Source of the DNA: Planctomycetota bacterium
Lineage (GTDB): Bacteria; Planctomycetota; PUPC01; DSUN01
Assembly: GCA_016872875.1 (NCBI GenBank)
Contig: VGYW01000217.1
Location: forward strand, 1 to 14,052
Direction: 5' to 3'
Length of the DNA: 14,052 nt
The position numbers and the translations under genes were made by a program. Below the pieces are notes generated by a model. It had not been told where the DNA came from. It ran no database searches and worked only from the letters and a program-made list of their open reading frames with translations. Positions 1-6,233 of the stretch are shown piece by piece. Position 1 is the first letter of the stretch; each line of letters starts with the position of its first letter.

Positions 1-216
1 CACCACCGCCTGGGTCTGGGCAGTGACCCCTGAGCCGTCCTGGGGCACGAGGCGGACGCCGGCCCTGCGGAGCTTCGGGAGCACCTCCAGGTCCTCCCCC
101 GCGTCGAGATAGCGGTCGGAGCCCGAGACCTCCCAGCCGGCGGCAAGGAGTGCCTGGGCGAGCGGGTTCATCCCCACGCCCGCCACGCCGACCAGGTGGG
201 CGTGCGAGGCGGTCAT
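1..216 (-). CDS. Mur ligase N-terminal domain, MurC-like (partial, runs off the window)
   Basis: Only the first 72 codons are present. The protein starts with HAHLVGVAGVGMNPLAQ followed by WEVSGSDR, which is the Rossmann-like UDP-binding N-terminal domain of Mur ligases (MurC/Mpl type: H-h-x-G-h-x-G-x-G-M then G-S-D). Full members couple L-alanine or a peptide to UDP-MurNAc with ATP in the cytoplasm, building or recycling peptidoglycan. The central ATP-binding domain and the C-terminal domain lie outside, so MurC, Mpl and a MurC-like paralogue cannot be told apart. The residues after GSD lack the usual 'T..L...G..v..GH' pattern of canonical MurC, which argues for a divergent member. The ATG (216-214) overlaps the TGA of the upstream DUF1016 gene as ATGA, so translation is probably coupled. 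Confidence 0.72.
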   Translation of the reverse strand, partial: MTASHAHLVGVAGVGMNPLAQALLAAGWEVSGSDRYLDAGEDLEVLPKLRRAGVRLVPQDGSGVTAQTQAVV

Positions 217-995
217 CTCCCTGTCCCTATCTCTTTCGGCAAGCTGTTCGGCGCGCGCCGGGCGGCCAGAGCGGCGCGGGCGTTGCGAAGGGCGTCGTGG
301 AGCTTCCTCTCGAGGAGGTCGCGGGGAGGAAGCTCGGTGAGGTACTCGGCCACGCGGATGCCACTCGGGGCGAGCTGGAGGAGCTCGACGTGCTCGTAGG
401 GGTCGCGAAACACGAGGTCGGGCGTCACCTTGTCTTCGTCGCGGAGCGCCTTGATCTCCTGCTTCACGACTTCCTCTGGTTTCTTCGCCAGAGCCGTGCG
501 CTCGAAGAGCATGGTGCCGATCTTGCGTCGGAGGGCTCGCGTGCTCCATCGCTCGATGCGGCACATCTCTGCATAGAAGTCCCGCTTGAGCGGATCCTCG
601 ATGGAGATGATCTGGCGGAAGTGCGTCCAGCTCAATTGTCCACTCAGTGCGTGGACAATTCTCTGGTCAGGGAATGCCTCGGCGAACTGGACCATGTAGA
701 AGAGGTTGGTTCTCGTGAAACCGCGGCCATATTCGGCGGTCAATTGTCGTGACAGTGTTGCGACAATCTGCTCGCCATAGTCGGCACGCTTCTCTTTCAG
801 GATGTCCTTGCGGATGCGGGCGCCGATGGACCAGTAGAGGGTGACAAGGCCGGCGTTGACCGCCTGCGCGGTGTGCTGGCGGGCGGACTCGATCAGGGCA
901 CGGATGTCGCCGAGCAGGCGAGTGGTTTCACGGGGTGCGACGGCCTTCGCTCTCACAGGCGGCGCGGGGTTCCGAGCTCTGGCGGTGTTCTTCAC
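213..995 (-). CDS. DUF1016 (YhcG-type) protein apparently lacking its PDDEXK nuclease core
   Basis: 260 aa from a GTG start preceded by GGGAG. Residues 25-190 match my recollection of the DUF1016 N-terminal domain: 'YWSIGARI', 'YGEQIVATLSRQL', 'GRGFTRTNLFYMVQF', 'QLSWTHFRQII'. In full-length YhcG relatives (about 340-375 aa) this domain is followed by 'DPY..dFLgL' and then a PDDEXK-type nuclease core of roughly 100 residues. Here DPY (198-200) is followed within about 12 residues by GIRVAEYLTELPPR, which resembles the very C-terminus of the family. The nuclease core is therefore missing with the frame kept. The protein could still bind DNA or partners but should not cleave. It is co-transcribed with, and overlaps, the Mur-ligase gene, an unusual partner for this family. 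Family assignment is firm; the internal deletion is inferred from memory of homologues. Confidence 0.8.
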   Translation of the reverse strand: MKNTARARNPAPPVRAKAVAPRETTRLLGDIRALIESARQHTAQAVNAGLVTLYWSIGARIRKDILKEKRADYGEQIVATLSRQLTAEYGRGFTRTNLFYMVQFAEAFPDQRIVHALSGQLSWTHFRQIISIEDPLKRDFYAEMCRIERWSTRALRRKIGTMLFERTALAKKPEEVVKQEIKALRDEDKVTPDLVFRDPYEHVELLQLAPSGIRVAEYLTELPPRDLLERKLHDALRNARAALAARRAPNSLPKEIGTGR

Positions 996-1041
996 CTTTG
1001 TGCTCCCTCAAGACGCAGCGAGGAATGACCCTGGCTCGCAC

Positions 1042-1070
1042 ATTCTAGCGGCCGGGTGCTGGGGCTGCAA
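1042..1070 (-). promoter_or_regulatory. Sigma-70-type promoter for the DUF1016 / Mur-ligase pair
   Basis: On the minus strand, TTGCAG (1070-1065) and TAGAAT (1047-1042) are separated by exactly 17 bp. The expected start of transcription, near 1035, gives a leader of about 40 nt to the GTG at 995. Spacing and both hexamers fit a housekeeping promoter; there is no experimental support. Confidence 0.5.
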
Positions 1071-1086
1071 CTGGTTTGGAGCACGT

Positions 1087-1116
1087 TTGACAGTCCGGCG
1101 GCCCGGCGGGTATTAT
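1087..1116 (+). promoter_or_regulatory. Sigma-70-type promoter upstream of the mttB-like gene
   Basis: TTGACA (1087-1092) and TATTAT (1111-1116) with an 18-bp spacer. Transcription from here would start near 1123 and give an unusually long 5' leader of about 195 nt that contains the 79-bp GGAT hairpin and a second GC hairpin before the ATG at 1318. It overlaps, back to back, the region of the minus-strand promoter at 1042-1070. The 996-1317 gap, more than 300 bp, holds these two promoters and the repeat; I see no gene in it. Confidence 0.55.
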
Positions 1117-1188
1117 GCAGCCAAAGCCGGGAGAAGGGCCGGGTTCCGGCGGCATTCGACGGAATGGTGCTGTGTCGCGCGTGGCAGC

Positions 1189-1288
1189 GGGGATGGATGA
1201 ATGGATGGATGGGTGGATGGATGGATGCAAGACAATCATCCATTCATCCACCCATCCAATCATCCCCATTCCTGCGGCCGATGGCCGC
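1189..1288 (+). repeat. GGAT-phrase hairpin element, copy 1, with adjoining GCGGCC hairpin
   Basis: Bases 1189-1267 (79 bp) form a long imperfect inverted repeat. The left arm is built of GGAT/GAAT units (GGGGATGGATGAATGG...), the right arm of ATCC units ending CATCCCC, with a loop around GCAAGACAA. It is followed at 1274-1288 by a small perfect stem, GCGGCC-GAT-GGCCGC. A second copy of the same 79-bp length, with 32 identical leading bases when aligned, lies at 12192-12270 on the other strand, also followed by a TGCGGC stem. Each copy lies just 5' of a gene in the same orientation relative to it (ATG 50 nt further on here). Confidence 0.9.
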
Positions 1289-1317
1289 TTTGAGGGTCAG
1301 GCTCCGCGGGCAACATC

Positions 1318-2814
1318 ATGCGTATCTGGTCGCCAATCTCAGCCTTCGACCCGCGAGAGGAAGACGCGGTCCACGCCACCGCCCTGCGCATCCTCGATGA
1401 GGTCGGGGTGCTTGTGGAGAGCGGGACGATCCTCGAGCGCCTGGCGGCCTTCGGGGCGCGGGTGGACAAGGCGGCGATGCGGGCGACCTTTCCCCCAGGC
1501 CTCGTCGAGCGCTTCCTCGAAGAATCCGACCGATTCGACTGGCCGAGCGTCACCCCATCCGTCCGCGGCTCCGCAGGCGTCTACCACGGCTACTACCTCG
1601 ACCCCGAGACGGGCCACTACGAGCCGTGGACGCTCCCGACGCTTCTCCGCTACCTCAAGGTGGCCCACCACCTCGAGCACACGAGCGGCTTCATCAGCGT
1701 GAACTTCGGCATTCGCGGCGTGCCCGAGGCGGCGACCGAGCCATTCTTCCACTACCTGGCCCTGAAGCTCCAGGGGACGAGTGCCGCGGGGGTGACGGAC
1801 GTTCGGCAGGCGCCCCTGGCCCTCGAGATGTGCGAGGCGGCGGCGAGCGAGCTCGGCGATTGCGGATTGCGGATTGCGGATTGCGGATTGAAGGCAGAAA
1901 TCCGAAATCCGAAATCCGAAATCCGAAATGCGGGTGCCGCCCGCCTCTTCCGCGGCGTGGTCTACATGGTCTCGCCCCTCAAGCTCGGGCGCCAGGAGGC
2001 CGAGGTGTTCGCCTTCTTCGCCGAGCGCGGCATCCGCACGGGCGTCGGCCACATGCTCTCCCTCGGCGGCACCGCGCCCGTGACCATCGCTGGGGCGCTG
2101 GCCCTCAACCTCGCCCAAGACCTCTTCACCGGCATGCTCCAGCGGGCCTTCTTCGGCGGACGGAGCTTCGGCCTCGGCTGCGGCGTCTCGCCCCTCGACA
2201 TGCGGACCGGCATGTACTGCTACGGCCGGCCCGAGCAGCAGCTCTGCAACGTGGCGCTCGCGCAACTGGCCCGCCGCTACCGCGTGCCCTTCTGGGGCCA
2301 CTGCGGGCTGAGCGACGCCAAGCGCCCCAGCGCCGAGGCCGGCTTCCAGAAAGCCCTCGGCGCCGTCCCCACCCTCATGGCCTGCGGCCGCACCTACATC
2401 TCGGCCGGCCTGCTCTCGGTTGACGAGGTCTTCTCGCCCGTCCAGATGGTGATAGACGACGAGGTGGTGAGCGCGCTCGCGCGGTTCGCCCGCGGCTTCG
2501 AGGTGAGCGAGGAGACGCTCGCCTTCGACCTCATCCGCGAGGTAGGGCCGGGCGGCCAGTTCCTCGGCACCGAGCACACCGTGCGCCACTTCCGCTCCGA
2601 GCTCTGGGAGCCGCGCATCTTCGCACGCGAGATGCTCACAGGCTGGCTCCGCCACGGGGCGAGGAGCGACGTTGACGTCGCGCGCCAGGCCGTCCAGGAA
2701 CTCCTCGGCCGCGAGCCGCTCCCAAGCCGCATCTCCGACGAGCTCGACCGCAGGCTGCGGGCCATCATCCGCAAGGCCACGGGCGTTGAAACGCCGCCCG
2801 TGGAGGCTGAGTGA
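1318..2814 (+). CDS. Trimethylamine methyltransferase (MttB) family protein
   Basis: 498 aa. The family's opening is clear (AT-ALRILDEVGVLVESG... GARVD... FPPGLVERFL), as are the core 'SPL', 'GGTAPVTIAGALALN' (from residue 250), 'YGRPEQQLCNVALAQLARRY', and the C-terminal 'FLGTEHTVRHFR' followed by 'W' and 'LGREPLP'. Known members move a methyl group from a quaternary or tertiary amine to the Co(I) of a partner corrinoid protein in the cytoplasm. There is no in-frame TAG, so this is a pyrrolysine-free member, a class that includes glycine-betaine and other N-methyl demethylases; the substrate cannot be read from sequence. Residues 181-204 are encoded by an inserted hairpin repeat (see separate entry). 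The ATG is chosen because the family N-terminus begins there; the Shine-Dalgarno is weak. No corrinoid protein gene lies nearby. Confidence 0.85.
   Translation: MRIWSPISAFDPREEDAVHATALRILDEVGVLVESGTILERLAAFGARVDKAAMRATFPPGLVERFLEESDRFDWPSVTPSVRGSAGVYHGYYLDPETGHYEPWTLPTLLRYLKVAHHLEHTSGFISVNFGIRGVPEAATEPFFHYLALKLQGTSAAGVTDVRQAPLALEMCEAAASELGDCGLRIADCGLKAEIRNPKSEIRNAGAARLFRGVVYMVSPLKLGRQEAEVFAFFAERGIRTGVGHMLSLGGTAPVTIAGALALNLAQDLFTGMLQRAFFGGRSFGLGCGVSPLDMRTGMYCYGRPEQQLCNVALAQLARRYRVPFWGHCGLSDAKRPSAEAGFQKALGAVPTLMACGRTYISAGLLSVDEVFSPVQMVIDDEVVSALARFARGFEVSEETLAFDLIREVGPGGQFLGTEHTVRHFRSELWEPRIFAREMLTGWLRHGARSDVDVARQAVQELLGREPLPSRISDELDRRLRAIIRKATGVETPPVEAE
1858..1929 (+). repeat. GGATTGC / AATCCGA hairpin repeat inserted in frame in the mttB-like gene
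   Basis: The left arm is about four heptamers of GGATTGC, then a short AAGGCAG linker, and the right arm is four heptamers of AAATCCG. The two arms are partly reverse-complementary. The segment is 72 bp (24 codons), so the reading frame survives and adds residues 181-204, which read as repeating heptapeptides (GLRIADC, then EIRNPKS). It interrupts a region between 'AAASELG' and 'RLFRGVVYMVSPL' where family members have a short loop. A related repeat lies at 13395-13555. Confidence 0.85.
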
Positions 2815-2841
2815 GGCGCCAGTGAAGACTGGTCTGTTCCT

Positions 2842-2936
2842 CAATCGTCCTCGTCCCTCGTCCTCGTCCTTCGTCCTCGGTCTTCCTGGCCTGACGGAGA
2901 GGAATCGAGGACGAGGGACGAGGACGAGGACGATTG
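2842..2936. repeat. GTCCTC-phrase hairpin repeat downstream of the mttB-like gene
   Basis: The left arm from CAATCGTCCTCGTCCCTCG iterates GTCCTC/GTCCCTC/GTCCTTC. The right arm mirrors it (GGACGAGGGACGAGGACG... ending CGATTG at 2936). The outer ends CAATCGTCCTCGTCC and its complement pair perfectly. It begins 27 bp after the mttB-like stop codon and could form a strong 3'-end hairpin, but it has no T-tract. It belongs with the other phrase hairpins of the window. Confidence 0.85.
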
Positions 2937-2970
2937 GGAAGAGAAAACGCGCGTTCCGGCTCCAAACCCC

Positions 2971-2999
2971 TTGAAGAACCCCCTCTGAGACAGTAGAAT
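2971..2999 (+). promoter_or_regulatory. Promoter of the tRNA-Leu gene
   Basis: TTGAAG (2971-2976) and TAGAAT (2994-2999) with a 17-bp spacer. Transcription would begin near 3006, about 14 nt before the mature tRNA 5' end, a normal arrangement for a stand-alone tRNA gene. Confidence 0.55.
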
Positions 3000-3019
3000 G
3001 GCGGCAGGTGTTGCTTGCC

Positions 3020-3110
3020 GGGCGGGTGGTGGAATGGCAGACACATTGGACTTAAAATCCAAGGGGGCCTAAAAAGCTCCATGCGGGTTCGACTCCCGCC
3101 CCGCCCACCA
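3020..3110 (+). tRNA. tRNA-Leu (anticodon UAA)
   Basis: 91 nt including an encoded CCA. The acceptor stem GGGCGGG (3020-3026) pairs with CCCGCCC followed by discriminator A and CCA. The anticodon arm is TTGGA-CTTAAAA-TCCAA, giving anticodon TAA. The long variable arm pairs GGGGC with GCTCC, as expected for leucine (class II) tRNA, and the T arm is GCGGG-TTCGACT-CCCGC. It decodes UUA (and UUG by wobble), rare codons in this GC-rich genome. It lies alone between protein genes with its own promoter. Confidence 0.97.
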
Positions 3111-3113
3111 TTC

Positions 3114-3184
3114 GAGAACGACGACGACGACGAGGACGACGACGATTCTTCTCTGTCCTCTGTCGTCTGTCCTCTGTCCTCTCT
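3114..3184. repeat. GAC-run / CTCTGTC-heptamer repeat after the tRNA
   Basis: A purine-rich half (GACGACGACGAGGACG) is followed by a pyrimidine-rich half made of heptamers CTCTGTC, CTCTGTC, GTCTGTC, CTCTGTC. The halves are partly complementary (GAGGAC with GTCCTC, GACGAC with GTCGTC), so an imperfect hairpin can form. It starts 3 bp after the tRNA CCA and ends 38 bp before the next likely start codon. Confidence 0.7.
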
Positions 3185-3222
3185 GACGGTGCGTGCGCCC
3201 TTTGAGGGCAAGGGGGTGCGAG

Positions 3223-3711
3223 ATGATGTGGGTCGGGTCCACCGGTCGCTCCATCTCGTGGGGGGCGTCGGCGCAGAGGCGCCTCGCGTGCTTCGCGCGG
3301 GCCGCCGGGCCGCCCCCCGTGGCTCACGAGGGCCACGGCAGGCCGGCACACGAACACGTTCATCACTACAAGCCGTCGGGGGTGCCCGTCCACCTCATCG
3401 TCGGGCTGGTCGCCGGGGGGCTGGCGGTCATCATCCTGGTGGTCGGCATGATCGCCAGCCGCCCCAGGGTGCCGAGCCTGGCCGAGGTGCGAAGCATGCT
3501 CGGCATCCCGGCCGCGGGCCTCCCCGTGGGCTTCAAGGTCTCGCAGGTGGACTTCATGAACCAAATGAAGACGCCGCGGCACAAGGAGGAAGACGACAAG
3601 TGCGTCTACCTCTACTACGATATCCAGGAGGGGACATTGGTCTTCGTGGTTGACCGCGGCGGCTGGAACGATTCGGGGGAGGCACGCATCCAGCGAATGT
3701 ACGTGCAGTGA
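3223..3711 (+). CDS. Small membrane-anchored protein of unknown function
   Basis: 162 aa from the ATG at 3223, chosen because AAGGGGG precedes it at a suitable distance; a GTG start ten codons upstream is also open. The N-terminal 34 residues carry no recognisable signal. Residues 35-48 are histidine-rich (HEGHG..HEHVHH), residues 56-78 form one clear transmembrane helix (VHLIVGLVAGGLAVIILVVG), and the remaining 84 residues form a soluble mixed domain with 'CVYLYYDIQEGTLVFVVDRG'. I do not recognise a family. The domain might lie on either side of the membrane; topology is undecided. The stop codon lies 9 bp before the start of the alcohol-dehydrogenase gene, whose GAGG ribosome-binding site overlaps it, so the two are probably translated from one message. 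Confidence 0.6.
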   Translation: MMWVGSTGRSISWGASAQRRLACFARAAGPPPVAHEGHGRPAHEHVHHYKPSGVPVHLIVGLVAGGLAVIILVVGMIASRPRVPSLAEVRSMLGIPAAGLPVGFKVSQVDFMNQMKTPRHKEEDDKCVYLYYDIQEGTLVFVVDRGGWNDSGEARIQRMYVQ

Positions 3712-3720
3712 GGACCACTG

Positions 3721-4845
3721 GTGCCTTCGTTCACGACCGCCCGCGAGCTCGTCACGGGCATCGGCTGCGTCGGTTGTGTTGGCAAGCAGGCGGTGGCGCT
3801 GGGCCGCCACGCACTCATCGTGACCGGCCGCTCCGCCATGCGGAGAAGCGGGGCGACCGCTCGCGTCGCGTCGCTCCTCAAGGCCGCTGGCGTTGAAGCC
3901 GCCGTCTTCGAGCAGGTCGAGCACGACCCCGACGCGACGACGGTTGACGCCGGCCGCGCGGCGTGCCGCGAGGGGCGGTGCGACCTCGCCATCGGCCTCG
4001 GCGGCGGGAGCGCGCTCGACGCCGCCAAGGCTATCGCCGCACTCGCCAACGAGTCCGAGCCCGCCGCCGACTTCGTCCTCGGCAAGCCCATCGCGCAGCC
4101 CGGCCTCCCCTTCATCGCTATCCCCACGACCTCTGGCACAGGTGCGGAGGTGACTAAGAACGCCGTCATCAGCGTCCGTGCCGCGCGGCTCAAGCAGAGC
4201 ATTCGGGCCGAGTGCATGATGCCGGCCGTGGCCGTCGTGGACCCCGAGCTCACGGTGTCGTGCCCGCCGCAGGTCACGGCCGCGGCCGGGATGGACGCCC
4301 TTGTGCAGGCCATCGAGAGCTTCACGTCGGTCCACGCCACGCCGCTCACGGATGCCCTGGCCTTCGACGCCGCCTGCCGCCTTCTCAGTTGGCTGCCCGC
4401 GGCCTGGGAGGATGGGAAGGACATTCGGGCCCGCGAGCAGTGCGCCTACGCCAGCCTGATGGCGGGCATGGCACTCGCCAACGCCCGCCTGGGCGCCGTC
4501 CACGGCATCGCCCATCCCCTCGGCGCGCGCTACGGCATCGAGCACGGCGTCATCTGCGCCCTTCTGATGCCCCACGTGATGCGCCTCAACCGCGGCCACG
4601 TGGGGGACAAGTATGACCGCCTCTGCGCCGTTGCGGGCGGCGACATCATCGAGGTCTTCGAGGCCCTCGTCGAGCGTTTCGGCCTGCGCCGCGCACTCGA
4701 CGGCGTGGCGATTCCCCGCGAGGACTTCCCCGCCATCGCCCGCGAGAGCCTGCCCTCAGGCTCCCTGAAAGCCAATCCCCGCAAGTTCACAGAGGGCGAT
4801 GTGATCACGGTCCTCGAGGCGCTTACGCTGAGCCTTGTCCCTTAG
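3721..4845 (+). CDS. Iron-containing alcohol dehydrogenase family protein with a His-to-Gln ligand change
   Basis: 374 aa, the normal family length, from a GTG with GAGG seven bases upstream. It is a group III (FucO/AdhB-type) NAD(P)-dependent dehydrogenase: the nucleotide-binding GGGSALDAAK is at 94-103, followed by 'IPTTSGTGAEVTKNAVI', 'VDPELT', and the metal site. By comparison with E. coli FucO (Asp196, His200, His263, His277) the ligands here are Asp192, Gln196, His261 and His275, in 'GMDALVQAIES' and 'VHGIAHPLGARYGIEHG'. The second ligand is therefore Gln instead of His. Gln-type members exist, so the enzyme may still work, perhaps with another metal or substrate. It would interconvert an alcohol and an aldehyde or ketone in the cytoplasm; the substrate is unknown. 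It lies between the membrane protein and the URO-D-type gene, all on the same strand. Confidence 0.9.
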   Translation: MPSFTTARELVTGIGCVGCVGKQAVALGRHALIVTGRSAMRRSGATARVASLLKAAGVEAAVFEQVEHDPDATTVDAGRAACREGRCDLAIGLGGGSALDAAKAIAALANESEPAADFVLGKPIAQPGLPFIAIPTTSGTGAEVTKNAVISVRAARLKQSIRAECMMPAVAVVDPELTVSCPPQVTAAAGMDALVQAIESFTSVHATPLTDALAFDAACRLLSWLPAAWEDGKDIRAREQCAYASLMAGMALANARLGAVHGIAHPLGARYGIEHGVICALLMPHVMRLNRGHVGDKYDRLCAVAGGDIIEVFEALVERFGLRRALDGVAIPREDFPAIARESLPSGSLKANPRKFTEGDVITVLEALTLSLVP

Positions 4846-4911
4846 GTCCCTGTGGTCGCTGTGGTCCCTCATCGAAGAAGGGACCACAACGACCACAGGG
4901 ACCACAGGGAC
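4846..4911. repeat. CTGTGGTCC-phrase hairpin between the dehydrogenase and URO-D-type genes
   Basis: It starts directly after the dehydrogenase stop codon. The left arm GTCCCTGTGGTCGCTGTGG, then TCCCT, repeats a 9-base phrase (CTGTGGTCC). The right arm, AGGGACCACAACGACCAC and onwards to GGGAC, carries its complement three times. The loop is about CATCGAAGA. It ends 17 bp before the GTG of the next gene, so a folded message would sit at the edge of the ribosome-binding region. Confidence 0.9.
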
Positions 4912-4928
4912 GAAAGAGAGAGCCAGCC

Positions 4929-6161
4929 GTGCCCCACAGCCGCGATGCCAGCATTCTGCGCGAGCTTGCGAAGCGCTACGCGGAGGTCTGCCGCAAGCCG
5001 ACCTACGACGAGCGGCGCGGCCTCTGGCGGCGCCACAACTCGCTCCAGCGCACCCGCCCACTCCTCTACGTCCGCTGGCTCGCCGCCTGGCACGAGGCGC
5101 CCGAATCGCGGCTCGCCTGCGAGGACCCCTTCCTCCGCCCCTTCGAGAACCACCTCCGCCAGATGCTCTTTCAGGACACCATCGGGGACGACTACGTCCT
5201 CGAGCCCTGGCTCACCGCGCGGGCAAGCGTGGCGACGCCGCCCGAAGGTCTGTGGGGCCTCCCCATCCGCCACAGCGCCAGGACCGCCCCGCGTGGCTCC
5301 TGGAAGTTCCAGCCCACCCTCGCCACCCTCGACGACGCCGAGCGGCTGACCTTCGCCCACCATCGCATTGACGAGGAGGCCACCGCCCGAAACGCCGCAC
5401 GCCTCCACGACGCCGTGGGCGACGTCCTCCCCATCGCCATTGACCGCTCCCCCGCCTACACCGGCTGGAACGGCGACATCTCGACCCTCCTCACCCAACT
5501 GCGCGGACTCGACCAGCTCATGCTGGACATGATGGACAACCCGGCCTGGCTCCACCGCGTCCTCAAGTTCATGAGCGATGCCATCCTCACGACCCACGAC
5601 GAAGCCGAGGAGATGGGCTACTGGACGCTGTGCAACCATGCGAACCAGGCCATGCCCTACGCCGCCGAGCTGCCCGACCCCTCGCCCGGCCCTACGCCGG
5701 TCGCACGCGACAAGCTCTGGGTCTTCGTCGCCGCTCAGGAATACACCCTCATCAGTCCCGCCATGCACGACGAGTTCCTGCTCCAGTACCAACTCCCCAT
5801 CATGTCGCGCTTCGGCCTCTCGGCCTACGGCTGCTGCGAGGACCTCACACGGAAGATAAGCATGCTCCGCAAGGTGCCCAACCTCCGCCGCATCGCCGTC
5901 ACGCCACGGGCCGACGTTGCCAGGTGCGCCGAGCAGATCGGCACGGACTACGTCCTCTCCTGGCGTCCCAACCCCGCCCAGATGCTCTGCTGCGGCTACG
6001 ACCCGGCCCTCATCCGCAAGGTCATCCGCGACGGCATGGAGGCGAGCAGGGGCTGCCACGTGGACATCACGCTCAAGGACGTCGAAACCGTCCAGGGCAA
6101 GCCCGCCAACCTGCGGCGCTGGGTGAAACTCGTCCGCTCGATCACTGACCACTACACGTGA
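4929..6161 (+). CDS. Uroporphyrinogen-decarboxylase-fold (URO-D superfamily) protein, probably a methyltransferase relative
   Basis: 410 aa from a GTG preceded by GAGAG. The C-terminal half carries the signature I associate with the URO-D-like proteins common in planctomycetes: 'LSAYGCCEDLTRKISML', 'NLRRIAVTPRADV', 'YVLSWRPNPAQML'. The superfamily includes haem-pathway HemE and the MtaA/MtbA-type enzymes that move methyl groups from corrinoid proteins to a thiol or folate using a His-x-Cys...Cys zinc site. HemE's N-terminal arginine motif is absent, so HemE is unlikely. Cys302-Cys303 and Cys354-Cys355 could supply thiol ligands. With the MttB-type gene upstream, a role in methyl transfer is plausible but inferred. 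The last 166 codons are duplicated at 8239-8737 with about 97% identity, and the 3' end abuts foreign-looking DNA, so this copy may be a recombinant. Confidence 0.7.
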   Translation: MPHSRDASILRELAKRYAEVCRKPTYDERRGLWRRHNSLQRTRPLLYVRWLAAWHEAPESRLACEDPFLRPFENHLRQMLFQDTIGDDYVLEPWLTARASVATPPEGLWGLPIRHSARTAPRGSWKFQPTLATLDDAERLTFAHHRIDEEATARNAARLHDAVGDVLPIAIDRSPAYTGWNGDISTLLTQLRGLDQLMLDMMDNPAWLHRVLKFMSDAILTTHDEAEEMGYWTLCNHANQAMPYAAELPDPSPGPTPVARDKLWVFVAAQEYTLISPAMHDEFLLQYQLPIMSRFGLSAYGCCEDLTRKISMLRKVPNLRRIAVTPRADVARCAEQIGTDYVLSWRPNPAQMLCCGYDPALIRKVIRDGMEASRGCHVDITLKDVETVQGKPANLRRWVKLVRSITDHYT

Positions 6162-6214
6162 TCAGGCGAGCGATGCGCCACAGACTCTTCTGCGGTGTGA
6201 CATGGCCCCGCTAT

Positions 6215-6233
6215 GGCCAACGCCAGATTGGCC
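6215..6233 (-). terminator. Weak stem-loop at the end of the three-gene cassette
   Basis: GGCCAA and TTGGCC pair around a 7-base loop, touching the stop codon of the 299-aa gene. The stem is only 6 bp and no T-run follows on either strand, so function as an intrinsic terminator is doubtful. Confidence 0.2.

Noticed and set aside
1189..1267. CRISPR array or simple tetranucleotide satellite
   Set aside because: The units are 4 bp with no spacers, and the two halves are complementary, so it is a hairpin repeat; a second full-length copy exists elsewhere.
1318..2814. Pyrrolysine-containing MttB
   Set aside because: There is no in-frame TAG anywhere in the gene.
1339..2844. A 501-codon open frame antisense to the mttB-like gene
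   Set aside because: The plus-strand frame shows clear family motifs; the antisense product is a low-complexity Ala/Glu/Gly/His-rich shadow caused by high GC.
3052..4599. A 515-codon antisense frame across the tRNA, the membrane-protein gene and the dehydrogenase
   Set aside because: It reads through a tRNA and a repeat and opposes a well-conserved enzyme; its composition is shadow-like.
4869..6152. A 427-codon antisense frame over the URO-D-type gene
   Set aside because: No domain is recognisable and the sense frame carries the family motifs.
4929..6161. HemE (haem-pathway uroporphyrinogen decarboxylase)
   Set aside because: The N-terminal substrate-binding arginine motif of HemE is absent and the Cys pairs point to the methyltransferase-like side of the superfamily.
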